NCBI GenBank assembly: GCA_910588245.1
Contig: CAJUQP010000008.1
Coordinates: forward strand, 1-64,000
Reading direction: 5' to 3'
DNA length: 64,000 nucleotides
Origin: an uncultured Muribaculaceae bacterium
Lineage (GTDB): Bacteria > Bacteroidota > Bacteroidia > Bacteroidales > Muribaculaceae
Below, piece after piece: positions 54,726 through 63,548 of this stretch. Numbering within the stretch: position 1 is the stretch's first letter; each line of letters begins with the position of its first letter. The translations under genes were made by a program, and so were the position numbers. The notes beneath the pieces are model-generated. The model did no database searches, was not told where the DNA came from, and was given only the letters and a program-made list of their open reading frames with translations.

Positions 54726-54772
54726 AAAGGGATGACCCAGGGTTGCTATGTGCAACCCTGGGTCATCCCTTT
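54726..54772. other. Isolated strong hairpin, 21-bp perfect stem
   Basis: 54726-54746 (AAAGGGATGACCCAGG...) pairs perfectly with 54752-54772 around a 5-nt loop. The stem's own TTT and TTCTTC after it resemble a terminator, but the nearest upstream gene ends 540 bp earlier. It may end an untranslated RNA or a long 3' region. Confidence 0.6.
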
Positions 54773-54954
54773 CTTCATCCATTATCAAACCTTCATCCAT
54801 CCAATTGTTAAATGGCATTTTACCGCACCTAACTTCCGAATATTCAATAGCTTCACCCACTCCAACCGTTCTAATGTTAAAAATATGTTAATGATTCTTA
54901 ACATTTCTTTTACACTAATTAACTATTGGGGGGGGCATTTTAATTTTTTTGACT

Positions 54955-54962
54955 TACATTTG
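54955..54962 (+). promoter_or_regulatory. -7 box of the coiled-coil/barrel operon
   Basis: TACATTTG, a TAnnTTTG match, 123 bp upstream of the ATG at 55086. No well-placed -33 element; a G7 run lies about 25 bp upstream. Confidence 0.5.
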
Positions 54963-55085
54963 CACAAGTTTTGAGATTAGTCCCTTGCCAACAACATTGG
55001 GGAAAATCATGAAAGACTTAATAGCTACTTATCTGGGAACAAAATAACCACAATTAATAATTTTCAATAACTAAAACCAAAACCT

Positions 55086-56960
55086 ATGAAACCAAAATTT
55101 TTCTTAGGAATGCTTCTTTTGGGAGGCTTGGCTCTCAACAGTTGCGTGGACGATACAGAGTCGGCTTCTGTTCAGGAAGTCCGCCAAGCTCATGCCGAGA
55201 AACTTCAATCGCTTGCTGACTTGAAAAAGGCTGAGGCACAAGCTGCAATCATCACAGCTAATGCCGAGAAAGTGGCACAGGAGGCTATAGACAACTATAA
55301 CCGTGCTTTGGCAAAGGCACAAGAGGCTGAGGCTGCCTATCAGAAGGCTCTCGCAGACGGGGAAGCAGTTCGCGCAGAGGAAGCAAAAATCAATGCAGAG
55401 AAAGCTCGCATGGATCTTGAAAACTATGCCAAGCAAGTGGAGGTAAGCGCAGCTGAACTTGAATGGCGACTCTTGGAGCAGCAAAAGCAAATCGTTATTG
55501 CGAAAAAAGCTCTTGAAGACAAGATCAAAGAATCCGAGCCCAACAAGGCTAAAGAACTGCAGGAACTTCTTGATACCTATTCCAGCTATGCCGAAGCACT
55601 CAGGACTAAACAATCTACAATGGCACAGGAAAAGATTCGTCTTGCTCAGCTTAAGGCCGGTCTCGTAACTGCCAAAGAAGTGCTTGAGGCACAGATTGCT
55701 ACCCAACAGAATAATATAACAGATTGGGAAGCTGACAACGCCGAAGATCAGGCGGCAATCGACACTTATATGAAATATACCTCAATACTTGATGCGGAAA
55801 AGGCAATGAAAGCCGCTCAGGAAGAGGCAAATGTGCTTTCAAGTGTTTATTCGAACAAATACGCTGCATATCAATTGCAGGTCATGAAAAGAAATGACGC
55901 AAATAGCACACTTAGAAATTCAGCTTATGTCCAGAACGTCCGCAAACTTCTCTCTACAACAAGTATTGAGAATTGGAGCATAGGAATGCGCACCGTCAAG
56001 AACGTTTATGGCATGTATGCCACCAAGACGGGAAAAGATCCCATCATGATTTTCAGTGGTAACTCCTATGAGACCAAATACGTTGATTATTCAAATGCAG
56101 AAGGACTGACGGTAAACAGCGTATCTTATACGGTATATCCAACTTACTATGATCCAGCAAAAGACGGATTTGCCAATTATGAGAAAGCTGTAAAGGCTGA
56201 TATCGAAGCTAATCAGGGAGCCGTCCTCACTGCCGCAAAGACTGAATATACTAAAAAGGAGAATGCGCAGAAGACAGCCGCCACGGCCAAGGAGACAGCA
56301 GACGCCGCTCTTAAGGCTGCTCAAGCTGTAGTTACCACCGCCGGTGACAATGCAACCGAGGCTCAGAAACAAGCTGTCAAAGATGCCCAAGTTGTAGTGA
56401 CGACTGCAAAAGCAGATCTTGACACAGCAAATGCCGAACTTGCAACCGCCAAGACAGCTGTGGACACGGCACAAAAAGCTCTTGACAATGTCAACAAGCA
56501 ACTTGCCGCCAACAAGGCCCTCTATGATGCAGCTGTCGCAGGAGCCGCTACAAACGAGGCAAACATGAAAGCTTACAATGAAGCTTCTCTCACTACAGCA
56601 AAGGCACGGGTTGAAAGCAATATCGCCAACTATAATTGGAGTGTAAAGAATTCTGAATATTGGGCATTATATAACATTGTTAATAATAGCGAAGTTGGAG
56701 GAAGTGTCCAGGAGAAGATTGATGATCTACAGGCAAACATTGATCAGCGCAATAATGATATCAAAGAAGCGAATGAAACGATTGCCGAGATTCAGGCCAA
56801 GCTTGATGCCGGTGATGATCCTTCATCCCTCATTGACATTCAAGAACTCGAAGCCCAGATCGCCACTATGGAGACCGAGGTGACTGTACTTCAGAAGAAG
56901 GTAGACCTTGCCAAGGCTGCTCTCGACGCTGCTATGGCTGAGGATGCTCCCGCTGAGTAA
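55086..56960 (+). CDS. Long coiled-coil surface lipoprotein, module copy 1
   Basis: A 624-residue lipoprotein I do not recognise. Lipobox L-N-S-C places the lipid on Cys20, followed by V-D-D-T-E, an acid-rich export-like signal. Ala/Glu/Lys/Gln-rich helices run from about 30 to 275 (a first arm), then a central region with Tyr/Asn/Trp and few heptads (about 276-380), then a second arm of heptads (about 385-610), ending A-M-A-E-D-A-P-A-E. Two arms flanking a globular tip suggest an antiparallel coiled-coil hairpin standing out from the membrane. It is followed after 42 bp by a small barrel gene, and the pair is repeated downstream. An anchor, adhesin or efflux-like adaptor are all possible. 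Confidence 0.75.
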   Translation: MKPKFFLGMLLLGGLALNSCVDDTESASVQEVRQAHAEKLQSLADLKKAEAQAAIITANAEKVAQEAIDNYNRALAKAQEAEAAYQKALADGEAVRAEEAKINAEKARMDLENYAKQVEVSAAELEWRLLEQQKQIVIAKKALEDKIKESEPNKAKELQELLDTYSSYAEALRTKQSTMAQEKIRLAQLKAGLVTAKEVLEAQIATQQNNITDWEADNAEDQAAIDTYMKYTSILDAEKAMKAAQEEANVLSSVYSNKYAAYQLQVMKRNDANSTLRNSAYVQNVRKLLSTTSIENWSIGMRTVKNVYGMYATKTGKDPIMIFSGNSYETKYVDYSNAEGLTVNSVSYTVYPTYYDPAKDGFANYEKAVKADIEANQGAVLTAAKTEYTKKENAQKTAATAKETADAALKAAQAVVTTAGDNATEAQKQAVKDAQVVVTTAKADLDTANAELATAKTAVDTAQKALDNVNKQLAANKALYDAAVAGAATNEANMKAYNEASLTTAKARVESNIANYNWSVKNSEYWALYNIVNNSEVGGSVQEKIDDLQANIDQRNNDIKEANETIAEIQAKLDAGDDPSSLIDIQELEAQIATMETEVTVLQKKVDLAKAALDAAMAEDAPAE

Positions 56961-57002
56961 TTTAGTCCCCGTAAAACGGCAAACAATTTAAAAGTAGAAA
57001 AA

Positions 57003-57758
57003 ATGAAACTTCACAGACTTTTAATTTCAGCCGTTCTACCCATGATGTGTCTTACCGTCGCCGCTCAGGAGAGCGACAATACCCCGCAGAAGGGGGACTT
57101 CACCGTAGCGGCTACGGTAGGATACAACAGTTTTACAAATGTCTCCGCTCTCCCCGGAAACCTCACCGACTACGAGGCTTCGGCCATCTCCAACCTATGG
57201 AGCGACAAGAAGCTGATGGTCGGGTTCGAAGGCGGATGGTTCGTCGGAGACAGATGGAAACTTAATCTGGGAGGAGGACTGAACTTCACCCACAACCCCG
57301 GTTATCCGGATCTACCCGGAACAATCGACGGGACCACAGGTGACGACACCTTGGGAGAGATACCCAACTACAGGGCCGTGGCAAGCCAGTATTCATGCAA
57401 CTACAACGTGTATACAGGCCTCGACCGCTACTTCTCTTTCCCCAATGTCAGCAACCTGATGTGGTACACCGGAGTGCGTGTAGGCTTCGCCTACGCCCTC
57501 AACGAACAGAAATACGACGAATGGACTTCGATGGGCAAGTCCGTAGGCCAGACCTGGAGTCTCCGCGGAAGCCTTACCCTCGGATTCGATTACTACCTGC
57601 TCCCGGCAATGTATGTCGGTGTCTCGGTCGATCCGTTTGCGTATTCCTACAACATGACTACCTACCGTCCGCAGGAGGGGCTATCTTCGCTCGAGGCTGA
57701 CAGCAGCAATTTCTCGATCCTGGCAGCCCCAACCCTAAAGATCGGATTCAAATTCTAA
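57003..57758 (+). CDS. Outer-membrane beta-barrel protein, module copy 1
   Basis: A 251-residue exported protein: signal peptide about 1-21 (ending V-A-A-Q), then alternating beta strands with G-D-F-T-V-A-A-T-V-G-Y, G-F-E-G-G-W-F-V-G and a closing T-L-K-I-G-F-K-F. The aromatic last residue and strand spacing fit an 8- to 10-stranded outer-membrane barrel of the porin-family/OmpX-like kind. It pairs with the coiled-coil lipoprotein 42 bp upstream. The protein is identical to that encoded at 59756-60511; the DNA differs at only two silent positions and the stop codon. Confidence 0.8.
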   Translation: MKLHRLLISAVLPMMCLTVAAQESDNTPQKGDFTVAATVGYNSFTNVSALPGNLTDYEASAISNLWSDKKLMVGFEGGWFVGDRWKLNLGGGLNFTHNPGYPDLPGTIDGTTGDDTLGEIPNYRAVASQYSCNYNVYTGLDRYFSFPNVSNLMWYTGVRVGFAYALNEQKYDEWTSMGKSVGQTWSLRGSLTLGFDYYLLPAMYVGVSVDPFAYSYNMTTYRPQEGLSSLEADSSNFSILAAPTLKIGFKF

Positions 57759-57787
57759 CCAAAGCAAACAATACAAAAAAATAACCT

Positions 57788-59713
57788 ATGAAACAGAAAC
57801 TTTTCTTAGGAGCACTTCTCTTGGGAGCTTTGACTCTCAACAGCTGTGTCGACGACACAGAGAACATTGGCGTCACCAACGTACGCCAGGCAAAAGCCGA
57901 GCAGATAAAGGCTTTGGCCGAATACAACAAGGCCGAGGCCGAGGCTAAAATCACTAAGGCCAACACTTTCAAGGCCGCTCAGGAAGCCTTGGCAGAATAT
58001 AAGAATGCATTGGCCGCTGTGGAAGAAGCCAAAGCGGCAGTCCGTCAGGCGCAGGCCGAAGGTAAAGCCGCTGATGCGGAAAGAGCCCAGATTATTCTTC
58101 AGCAGGCACAGATGGATCTCCAGAACTATGCCAAACAGGTTGAAGTGAATGCGGCAGCCTTGGAAGCAAGCCTTCTTAATTGGCAGAGACGCATAATAGA
58201 GAAACAAATGGAGCTACAGGCTGAAATCAAAGGTTCATCCCCCGATGAAGCTGTCGAACTTCAGAAACTTCTCAAAGCCTATACAGATGCCTCTTCCGCA
58301 GTTTCATCAACCGAAGCATCTCTTGCAAGGACTCGCCTTTCCTTGGAAAGTGTAAAGGCAGGACTTCTTTCCACGAAAGAGGGATATGAGCAAACAATCA
58401 CACTCAATCAAAACAACATTAAGGAGGCTCAGGACGATATCGCAGAATTGGAAGCTCAGCTTGCCGTCTATGAGGGATACACCAATGTAACTGAAGCAAA
58501 TGATGCTCTTGAAAAAGTCAAAGAGCAAATCCCAGTCCTGCAAGACACATATAAGGATCTCTATGCTGCGTATTTGTTGCAGAACGACAAGCTGAACAAT
58601 GCTTACAATGCAATGGAGAACTCGGCATATAAGCAGAACGTGAAAAAAATCGAATATCAGCTCATTAATAATGAGAATTGGAACTGGTATTGGAATATAA
58701 TTACGGATGGATACACCAATTCCGATAATATGTACATTGTAACGTCAATTTACGCAGCTTCGTATAAATTGAATACTACTACAGGAATTTGGGGAGAAGT
58801 AAAGATCCCCGTCTTCAATGGAGATGTTCCTGTCAAGAAGGAGGTCGAGTATTCTTATGCTGAAGGGCAGAAAATTGAAACGCAGCCTTACTATGTCTAC
58901 AATGACTACTACATGCCTGTAAAGGATGGTTTCACAAAATTTGAAGCAGCTGTAAAAGCTGACATCAAAGCCACAGAACAGAAAGCGCTCGATGATGCCA
59001 AGGCTGAGTACACTAAAAAAGAGACTGCGCAGAAAGCAGCCGCCACAGCCAAGGAGGCAGCAGATGCCGCACTCAAGGCTGCTCAGGCAGCATTGACCGC
59101 TGCCGGCGACAATGCAACCGAAGCCCAGAAAAAAGCTGTAAAAGATGCCGAAGGCACTGTAGCATCTGCCAAAGCTACTCTTGACACAGCAAATGCCGAA
59201 CTTGCAACAGAGAAAGACAATGTCGAGAATGCTCAGAATGCACTGGATGCTGTCAACGAGAAGCTTGCCGAGATTAAAGCCATCTATGACACAGCCGTTG
59301 CCGGAGTATCGGACAATGAGGCCAATATGAAGGCTTACAATGACGAATCGCTCAAAGCAGCTCAGGCATGGGTGGCTCAAGACAAGGCTGAGAATACTCT
59401 TACTCTCAAGAATTCAGAAAAGAGATCGTTACAGAACATCGTCAACAATGGTGGGAATATTCTCTATGAGATCAAGTATCTCAAGGAGCAGATCGAAAGC
59501 AAGAACAATGATATCGCCGGCTACGAGAAAGCTATCAAGGATGCCGAGGCTGAACTCGCCAAGGGAGATGATGCAAGCAAGCTTAAACTCATACAGTGGT
59601 ATGAAAATAGCATTGCTATATTGGAGACCCAGTTAAGCGTTCAACAAAAAGTATATGACGCTGCCAAGGCTGCTCTTGACGCTGCCATGGCTGAGGATGC
59701 TCCCGCTGAGTAA
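57788..59713 (+). CDS. Long coiled-coil surface lipoprotein, module copy 2
   Basis: A 641-residue paralogue of the protein at 55086. Same lipobox L-N-S-C at Cys20 and V-D-D-T-E, same two helical arms (Y-A-K-Q-V-E-V in arm one; T-K-K-E-T-A-Q-K and A-T-A-K-E in arm two) and identical C-terminus A-M-A-E-D-A-P-A-E. The central part (about 280-400) is longer and quite different, with N-W-N-W-Y-W-N and many Tyr. Only short anchors such as N-S-A-Y-x-Q-N-V and K-D-G-F are shared there. This fits a constant stalk with a variable tip. It begins 29 bp after the first barrel gene, so all four genes probably form one transcript. Confidence 0.75.
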   Translation: MKQKLFLGALLLGALTLNSCVDDTENIGVTNVRQAKAEQIKALAEYNKAEAEAKITKANTFKAAQEALAEYKNALAAVEEAKAAVRQAQAEGKAADAERAQIILQQAQMDLQNYAKQVEVNAAALEASLLNWQRRIIEKQMELQAEIKGSSPDEAVELQKLLKAYTDASSAVSSTEASLARTRLSLESVKAGLLSTKEGYEQTITLNQNNIKEAQDDIAELEAQLAVYEGYTNVTEANDALEKVKEQIPVLQDTYKDLYAAYLLQNDKLNNAYNAMENSAYKQNVKKIEYQLINNENWNWYWNIITDGYTNSDNMYIVTSIYAASYKLNTTTGIWGEVKIPVFNGDVPVKKEVEYSYAEGQKIETQPYYVYNDYYMPVKDGFTKFEAAVKADIKATEQKALDDAKAEYTKKETAQKAAATAKEAADAALKAAQAALTAAGDNATEAQKKAVKDAEGTVASAKATLDTANAELATEKDNVENAQNALDAVNEKLAEIKAIYDTAVAGVSDNEANMKAYNDESLKAAQAWVAQDKAENTLTLKNSEKRSLQNIVNNGGNILYEIKYLKEQIESKNNDIAGYEKAIKDAEAELAKGDDASKLKLIQWYENSIAILETQLSVQQKVYDAAKAALDAAMAEDAPAE

Positions 59714-59755
59714 TTTAGTCCCCGTAAAACGGCAAACAATTTAAAAGTAGAAAAA

Positions 59756-60511
59756 ATGAAACTTCACAGACTTTTAATTTCAGCCGTTCTACCCATGATG
59801 TGTCTTACCGTCGCCGCTCAGGAGAGCGACAATACCCCGCAGAAGGGGGACTTCACCGTAGCGGCTACGGTAGGATACAACAGTTTTACAAATGTCTCCG
59901 CTCTCCCCGGAAACCTCACCGACTACGAGGCTTCGGCCATCTCCAACCTATGGAGCGACAAGAAGCTGATGGTCGGGTTCGAAGGCGGATGGTTCGTCGG
60001 AGACAGATGGAAACTTAATCTGGGAGGAGGACTGAACTTCACCCACAACCCCGGTTATCCGGATCTACCCGGAACAATCGACGGGACCACAGGTGACGAC
60101 ACCTTGGGAGAGATACCCAACTACAGGGCCGTGGCAAGCCAGTATTCATGCAACTACAACGTGTATACAGGCCTCGACCGCTACTTCTCTTTCCCCAATG
60201 TCAGCAACCTGATGTGGTACACCGGAGTGCGTGTAGGCTTCGCCTACGCCCTCAACGAACAGAAATACGACGAATGGACTTCGATGGGCAAGTCCGTAGG
60301 CCAGACCTGGAGTCTCCGCGGAAGCCTTACCCTCGGATTCGATTACTACCTGCTCCCGGCAATGTATGTCGGTGTCTCGGTCGATCCGTTTGCGTATTCC
60401 TACAACATGACTACCTACCGTCCGCAGGAGGGGCTATCTTCGCTCGAGGCTGACAGCAGCAATTTTTCGATCCTGGCAGCCCCAACCCTAAAGATCGGTT
60501 TCAAATTCTGA
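59756..60511 (+). CDS. Outer-membrane beta-barrel protein, module copy 2
   Basis: A 251-residue barrel identical in protein to the copy at 57003. The near-identity extends upstream into the last bases of the coiled-coil gene (from about 59688) and stops just before the stop codon. It probably forms the membrane partner of the second lipoprotein, or both lipoproteins share one barrel type. A structured 3' region follows (60518-60583). Confidence 0.8.
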   Translation: MKLHRLLISAVLPMMCLTVAAQESDNTPQKGDFTVAATVGYNSFTNVSALPGNLTDYEASAISNLWSDKKLMVGFEGGWFVGDRWKLNLGGGLNFTHNPGYPDLPGTIDGTTGDDTLGEIPNYRAVASQYSCNYNVYTGLDRYFSFPNVSNLMWYTGVRVGFAYALNEQKYDEWTSMGKSVGQTWSLRGSLTLGFDYYLLPAMYVGVSVDPFAYSYNMTTYRPQEGLSSLEADSSNFSILAAPTLKIGFKF

Positions 60512-60517
60512 AATAAC

Positions 60518-60583
60518 GCCTTGTCCGCGGAGAGTCAAACACCCCATGGGCTTCTGTAAGCGGCAACCAACCGCGGATAAGGC
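60518..60583 (+). terminator. Stem-loop after the coiled-coil/barrel operon
   Basis: GCCTTGTCCGCGG (60518-60530) pairs with CCGCGGATAAGGC (60571-60583) with one G-T pair and a 40-nt loop. It lacks a T-tract, so it may be a processing or stabilising structure instead of a true terminator. Confidence 0.45.
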
Positions 60584-60720
60584 ATGACCGTAAAACATTT
60601 TTTAATGTGGTGAGAAGACGGGTAGCCCCCTTTTTATCTCGTTGTCAAGGTGTGGCCCCTCTTCATTTTTCAAGTCTGAAGGACGCGATGACGTGATGTC
60701 AGCGCGCCCTTCTCCTTTTT

Positions 60721-60812
60721 ACAATTAGTAATTAGAAATTTGCAATTAGCAATTGCTGAAAGCCTTTTTTACAATTTGCAATTAGAAATTTGCAATTAGC
60801 AATTGCTGAAAG
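60721..60812. repeat. Two 42-bp direct repeats, 50-bp period
   Basis: Units at 60721-60762 and 60771-60812 share AATTAGAAATTTGCAATTAG followed by CAATTGCTGAAAG. Each is rich in small inverted repeats (AATTGC/GCAATT). Function unknown. Confidence 0.75.
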
Positions 60813-61004
60813 ATGATTTTATAATTACGGAAATGAAATCATCGGTTTCGGGGAGTTAATACGGCTTTGCGTAATCTATCATCAATTATAATCATCCGGC
60901 AACTATCAATTATAAGCCGGGGCGAGAGGCGGGATTGAAGAATGTCGATATTGTGCTATAGAAAGTCGATATTTTCATAGAATATGGCGGATAATCGCTG
61001 TAAT

Positions 61005-61035
61005 TTTGTAAATTGGTTGAAATCGTTTAAATTTG
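61005..61035 (+). promoter_or_regulatory. Promoter of the GH95 gene
   Basis: TTTG at 61005-61008 and TAAATTTG at 61028-61035 with a 19-bp spacer. A second box, TAATTTTG, overlaps the -33 element at 61001-61008. The ATG used is at 61104. Confidence 0.65.
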
Positions 61036-61103
61036 CATGTAATTCATACAGACCTATACGACGTGACATCATCCTACAACACGGCATAACACCCATCCAC
61101 AAT

Positions 61104-63545
61104 ATGAACAGACTTGACATTCTGCTGGCCATAGCAATGGCAGCATCGCCCGGGGTCGCGGCCATCAACGCGGCATCACCTGCCGGAACAAATTCCGGCA
61201 ACAATCCGCTGACCCTGATCTTCGACCGTCCCGCAGACTTCTTCGAGGAGACTTTCGTGATCGGCAACGGCACACAGGGAGCTATCGTTTACGGCAATCC
61301 ATCGCGTGAACGGCTATCGCTCAACGACATCACTTTCTGGACAGGAGGCCCTGACACGGCAGTATATTCCCCCGGCGCATACAAGGCGATACCGGATATC
61401 CGCGCCGCTCTCGACAAGGGAGATTATGCTCTCGCCGAACAGCTCCAAAAGAAGGTGCAGGGCCACTACACGGAAAACTATCAGCCCATCGGCAACCTAT
61501 TCATAGATTTCGCCGACAAATCGCAGCCCGAGAACTACCGGCGCACGCTCGACCTCAACACCGCCCGCGTGAAGACCACATACACGAAGGGGGGCAACGA
61601 GATAACTACGGAATATCTCGCATCGGCGCCCGACAGCCTGATAGCGGTGAGGATACGCTCACAGCGTCCTATCAACCTGTCGCTGAGTTTCGAATCTCCG
61701 GTGAAATACAGCGTGACCTCCTCCGGTTCGCGTATAATGGCTGAAGGACAGGCCGGCACGCACTCGCTCCCGTCGTATGTGGAGGGAAACCTTGCCAAAA
61801 ATCTTACATATGAGGGGGAACGAGGCATACGGTTCCGCACCGATATCTCAGCATACACCCCCGCAGGAAAGATCACGGCCACCCCTCAGGGAAGCCTTGA
61901 CGTGGCAGGCACCACCGACCTCACCATCTACGTCACCATAGCCACAAACTTCGCGGGAGCATCCGCCGATCCCAACACCGCGGGCGTAGACTATAAAGGA
62001 CGCGCCGACCGTCTGGCCGACAAAGCCTTGCAAGCCGGTTTCATGAAGATCGCCGACCGCCAGCTCGCCGACTATTCAGAGCTTTTCTCGCGCGTGACAA
62101 TCGACTTCGGCGACTCTCCGGCGGCATACAACGCAATGCCGACGGGAAAGCGACTGATGCAATATACCGACGCCCACACCTACGACCCCGACCTGGAGGA
62201 ACTCTACTTCCAATACGGCCGCTATCTGCTGATCAGCTGCTCGCGCACTCCCCGCGTGCCAGCGAATCTCCAGGGGCTATGGAATGAATCCCTGCTTCCG
62301 CCATGGAGTTCGAACTACACCTCCAATATCAATCTGGAGGAGAACTACTGGCCGGCAGAGGTGACCAACCTGAGCGAGCTGCACATGCCTATGCTCACAT
62401 TCATCAGCCAGCTTCCCACTACCGGGGAGACGACAGCCCGCGAGTATTACGGAGCGAAGCGCGGATGGAGCCTGGGGCACAACACCGACATCTGGGCAAT
62501 GACAAATCCCGTAGGACTCCGCGGAGGCGATCCCTCATGGGCCAACTGGAACACCGGAGGCGCCTGGGTGGTATCGCATATCTGGGAACACTACCTCTTC
62601 ACGCAGGACAAGGCCTTCCTGCGCGAATATTATCCCCTGCTCAAGGGCGCGGCGGAATTCTGTCTCGACTGGATGACGGAAGACAAGGAGGGACATCTCA
62701 TCACATCGCCCGCCACATCGCCGGAGAATAAATTCATAGCTCCCGACGGTAAAGCCTACGCCACAAGCGCCGGAAACTATTCCGACATAGCAATGATCCG
62801 CGAGTGTCTCGAAGACGCCTTAGCGGCTGCGAAAACGCTTAATACGGATGCGTCCCTGCGAAAGGAGATAACCAAGGCCCTCGCACGCATGAAACCATAC
62901 AGGGTCGGATCGAAAGGGCAGCTTCAGGAATGGGTGGAGGATTTTCCCGAGCAGGATCCGCAGCACCGCCACCAGAGCCATCTCTACGGACTTTTCCCCG
63001 GCCATCACATATCGGTGGAGAAGACTCCCGAACTCGCGAAAGCCGCGGCCCGCACCCTTGAGATAAAAGGAGAAAACACCACAGGATGGAGCACCGGATG
63101 GCGCGTGAACCTCCTCGCCCGACTCGCCGACTCGGAGAAGGCTTATTCAATGTACCGCCGGCTGCTGAAATACGTAAGCCCCGACAACTTCAGGGGGTAT
63201 GACGCACGCCATGGCGGAGGCACGTATCCCAACCTCCTCGATGCCCACGCACCTTTCCAGATCGACGGCAACTTCGGTGGCACTGCCGGAGTGGCGGAGA
63301 TGCTCCTGCAGTCCACTCCCGAGACGATCACTCTTCTCCCGGCCCTCCCCGACCAGTGGGAATCGGGTAGTTTCAAAGGTCTGAAAGCCCGCGGAGGCTT
63401 CGAGATAGATGCCGACTGGACAGGGAAAGCCGTCAGAAACCTGACCATAAGCTCGCAGAAAGGCGGGAAGACAACCCTTCTCGTCAACGGCAAGAAGACA
63501 TCCGTATCCCTTAAGCCGGGCGAATCAAAGACGCTACAGTGGTAA
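61104..63545 (+). CDS. GH95 alpha-L-fucosidase
   Basis: An exported enzyme of about 813 residues from the ATG at 61104, which begins a signal peptide (M-N-R-L-D-I-L-L-A); the frame opens at 60984 inside the promoter. The GH95 N-terminal beta-domain shows I-G-N-G-x-Q-G-A and L-S-L-N-D-I-T-F-W-T-G-G. The (alpha/alpha)6 barrel has the catalytic Asn pair in Y-T-S-N408-I-N410, N-Y-W-P-A-E, T-S-P-E-N and H-R-H-Q-S-H-L-Y-G-L-F-P-G. GH95 enzymes remove alpha-1,2-linked L-fucose (some L-galactose) from mucin glycans, milk glycans or fucosylated xyloglucan. The last would fit the GH31/GH2/GH3 set, but the genes are far apart and mucin is as likely. Confidence 0.95.
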   Translation: MNRLDILLAIAMAASPGVAAINAASPAGTNSGNNPLTLIFDRPADFFEETFVIGNGTQGAIVYGNPSRERLSLNDITFWTGGPDTAVYSPGAYKAIPDIRAALDKGDYALAEQLQKKVQGHYTENYQPIGNLFIDFADKSQPENYRRTLDLNTARVKTTYTKGGNEITTEYLASAPDSLIAVRIRSQRPINLSLSFESPVKYSVTSSGSRIMAEGQAGTHSLPSYVEGNLAKNLTYEGERGIRFRTDISAYTPAGKITATPQGSLDVAGTTDLTIYVTIATNFAGASADPNTAGVDYKGRADRLADKALQAGFMKIADRQLADYSELFSRVTIDFGDSPAAYNAMPTGKRLMQYTDAHTYDPDLEELYFQYGRYLLISCSRTPRVPANLQGLWNESLLPPWSSNYTSNINLEENYWPAEVTNLSELHMPMLTFISQLPTTGETTAREYYGAKRGWSLGHNTDIWAMTNPVGLRGGDPSWANWNTGGAWVVSHIWEHYLFTQDKAFLREYYPLLKGAAEFCLDWMTEDKEGHLITSPATSPENKFIAPDGKAYATSAGNYSDIAMIRECLEDALAAAKTLNTDASLRKEITKALARMKPYRVGSKGQLQEWVEDFPEQDPQHRHQSHLYGLFPGHHISVEKTPELAKAAARTLEIKGENTTGWSTGWRVNLLARLADSEKAYSMYRRLLKYVSPDNFRGYDARHGGGTYPNLLDAHAPFQIDGNFGGTAGVAEMLLQSTPETITLLPALPDQWESGSFKGLKARGGFEIDADWTGKAVRNLTISSQKGGKTTLLVNGKKTSVSLKPGESKTLQW

Positions 63546-63548
63546 AGG

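Larger units (their letters stand above)
54188..55085. other. Long intergenic region before the coiled-coil module
   Basis: No gene is supported. Contents: minisatellite (54188-54375), hairpin repeat (54460-54511), an isolated 21-bp hairpin (54726-54772), and a TACATTTG box (54955-54962) for the next operon. The AT-rich leader 54963-55085 is long enough to hold regulatory RNA structure, none recognised. Confidence 0.6.
60512..61103. other. Intergenic region before GH95
   Basis: No gene. It contains a stem-loop (60518-60583), two 42-bp repeats (60721-60812) and the GH95 promoter (61005-61035). Confidence 0.6.

Noticed and set aside
54711..54974. 87-codon frame through the orphan hairpin
   Set aside because: It is read through both arms of a 21-bp hairpin and through a G-run and promoter box; coding is unlikely.
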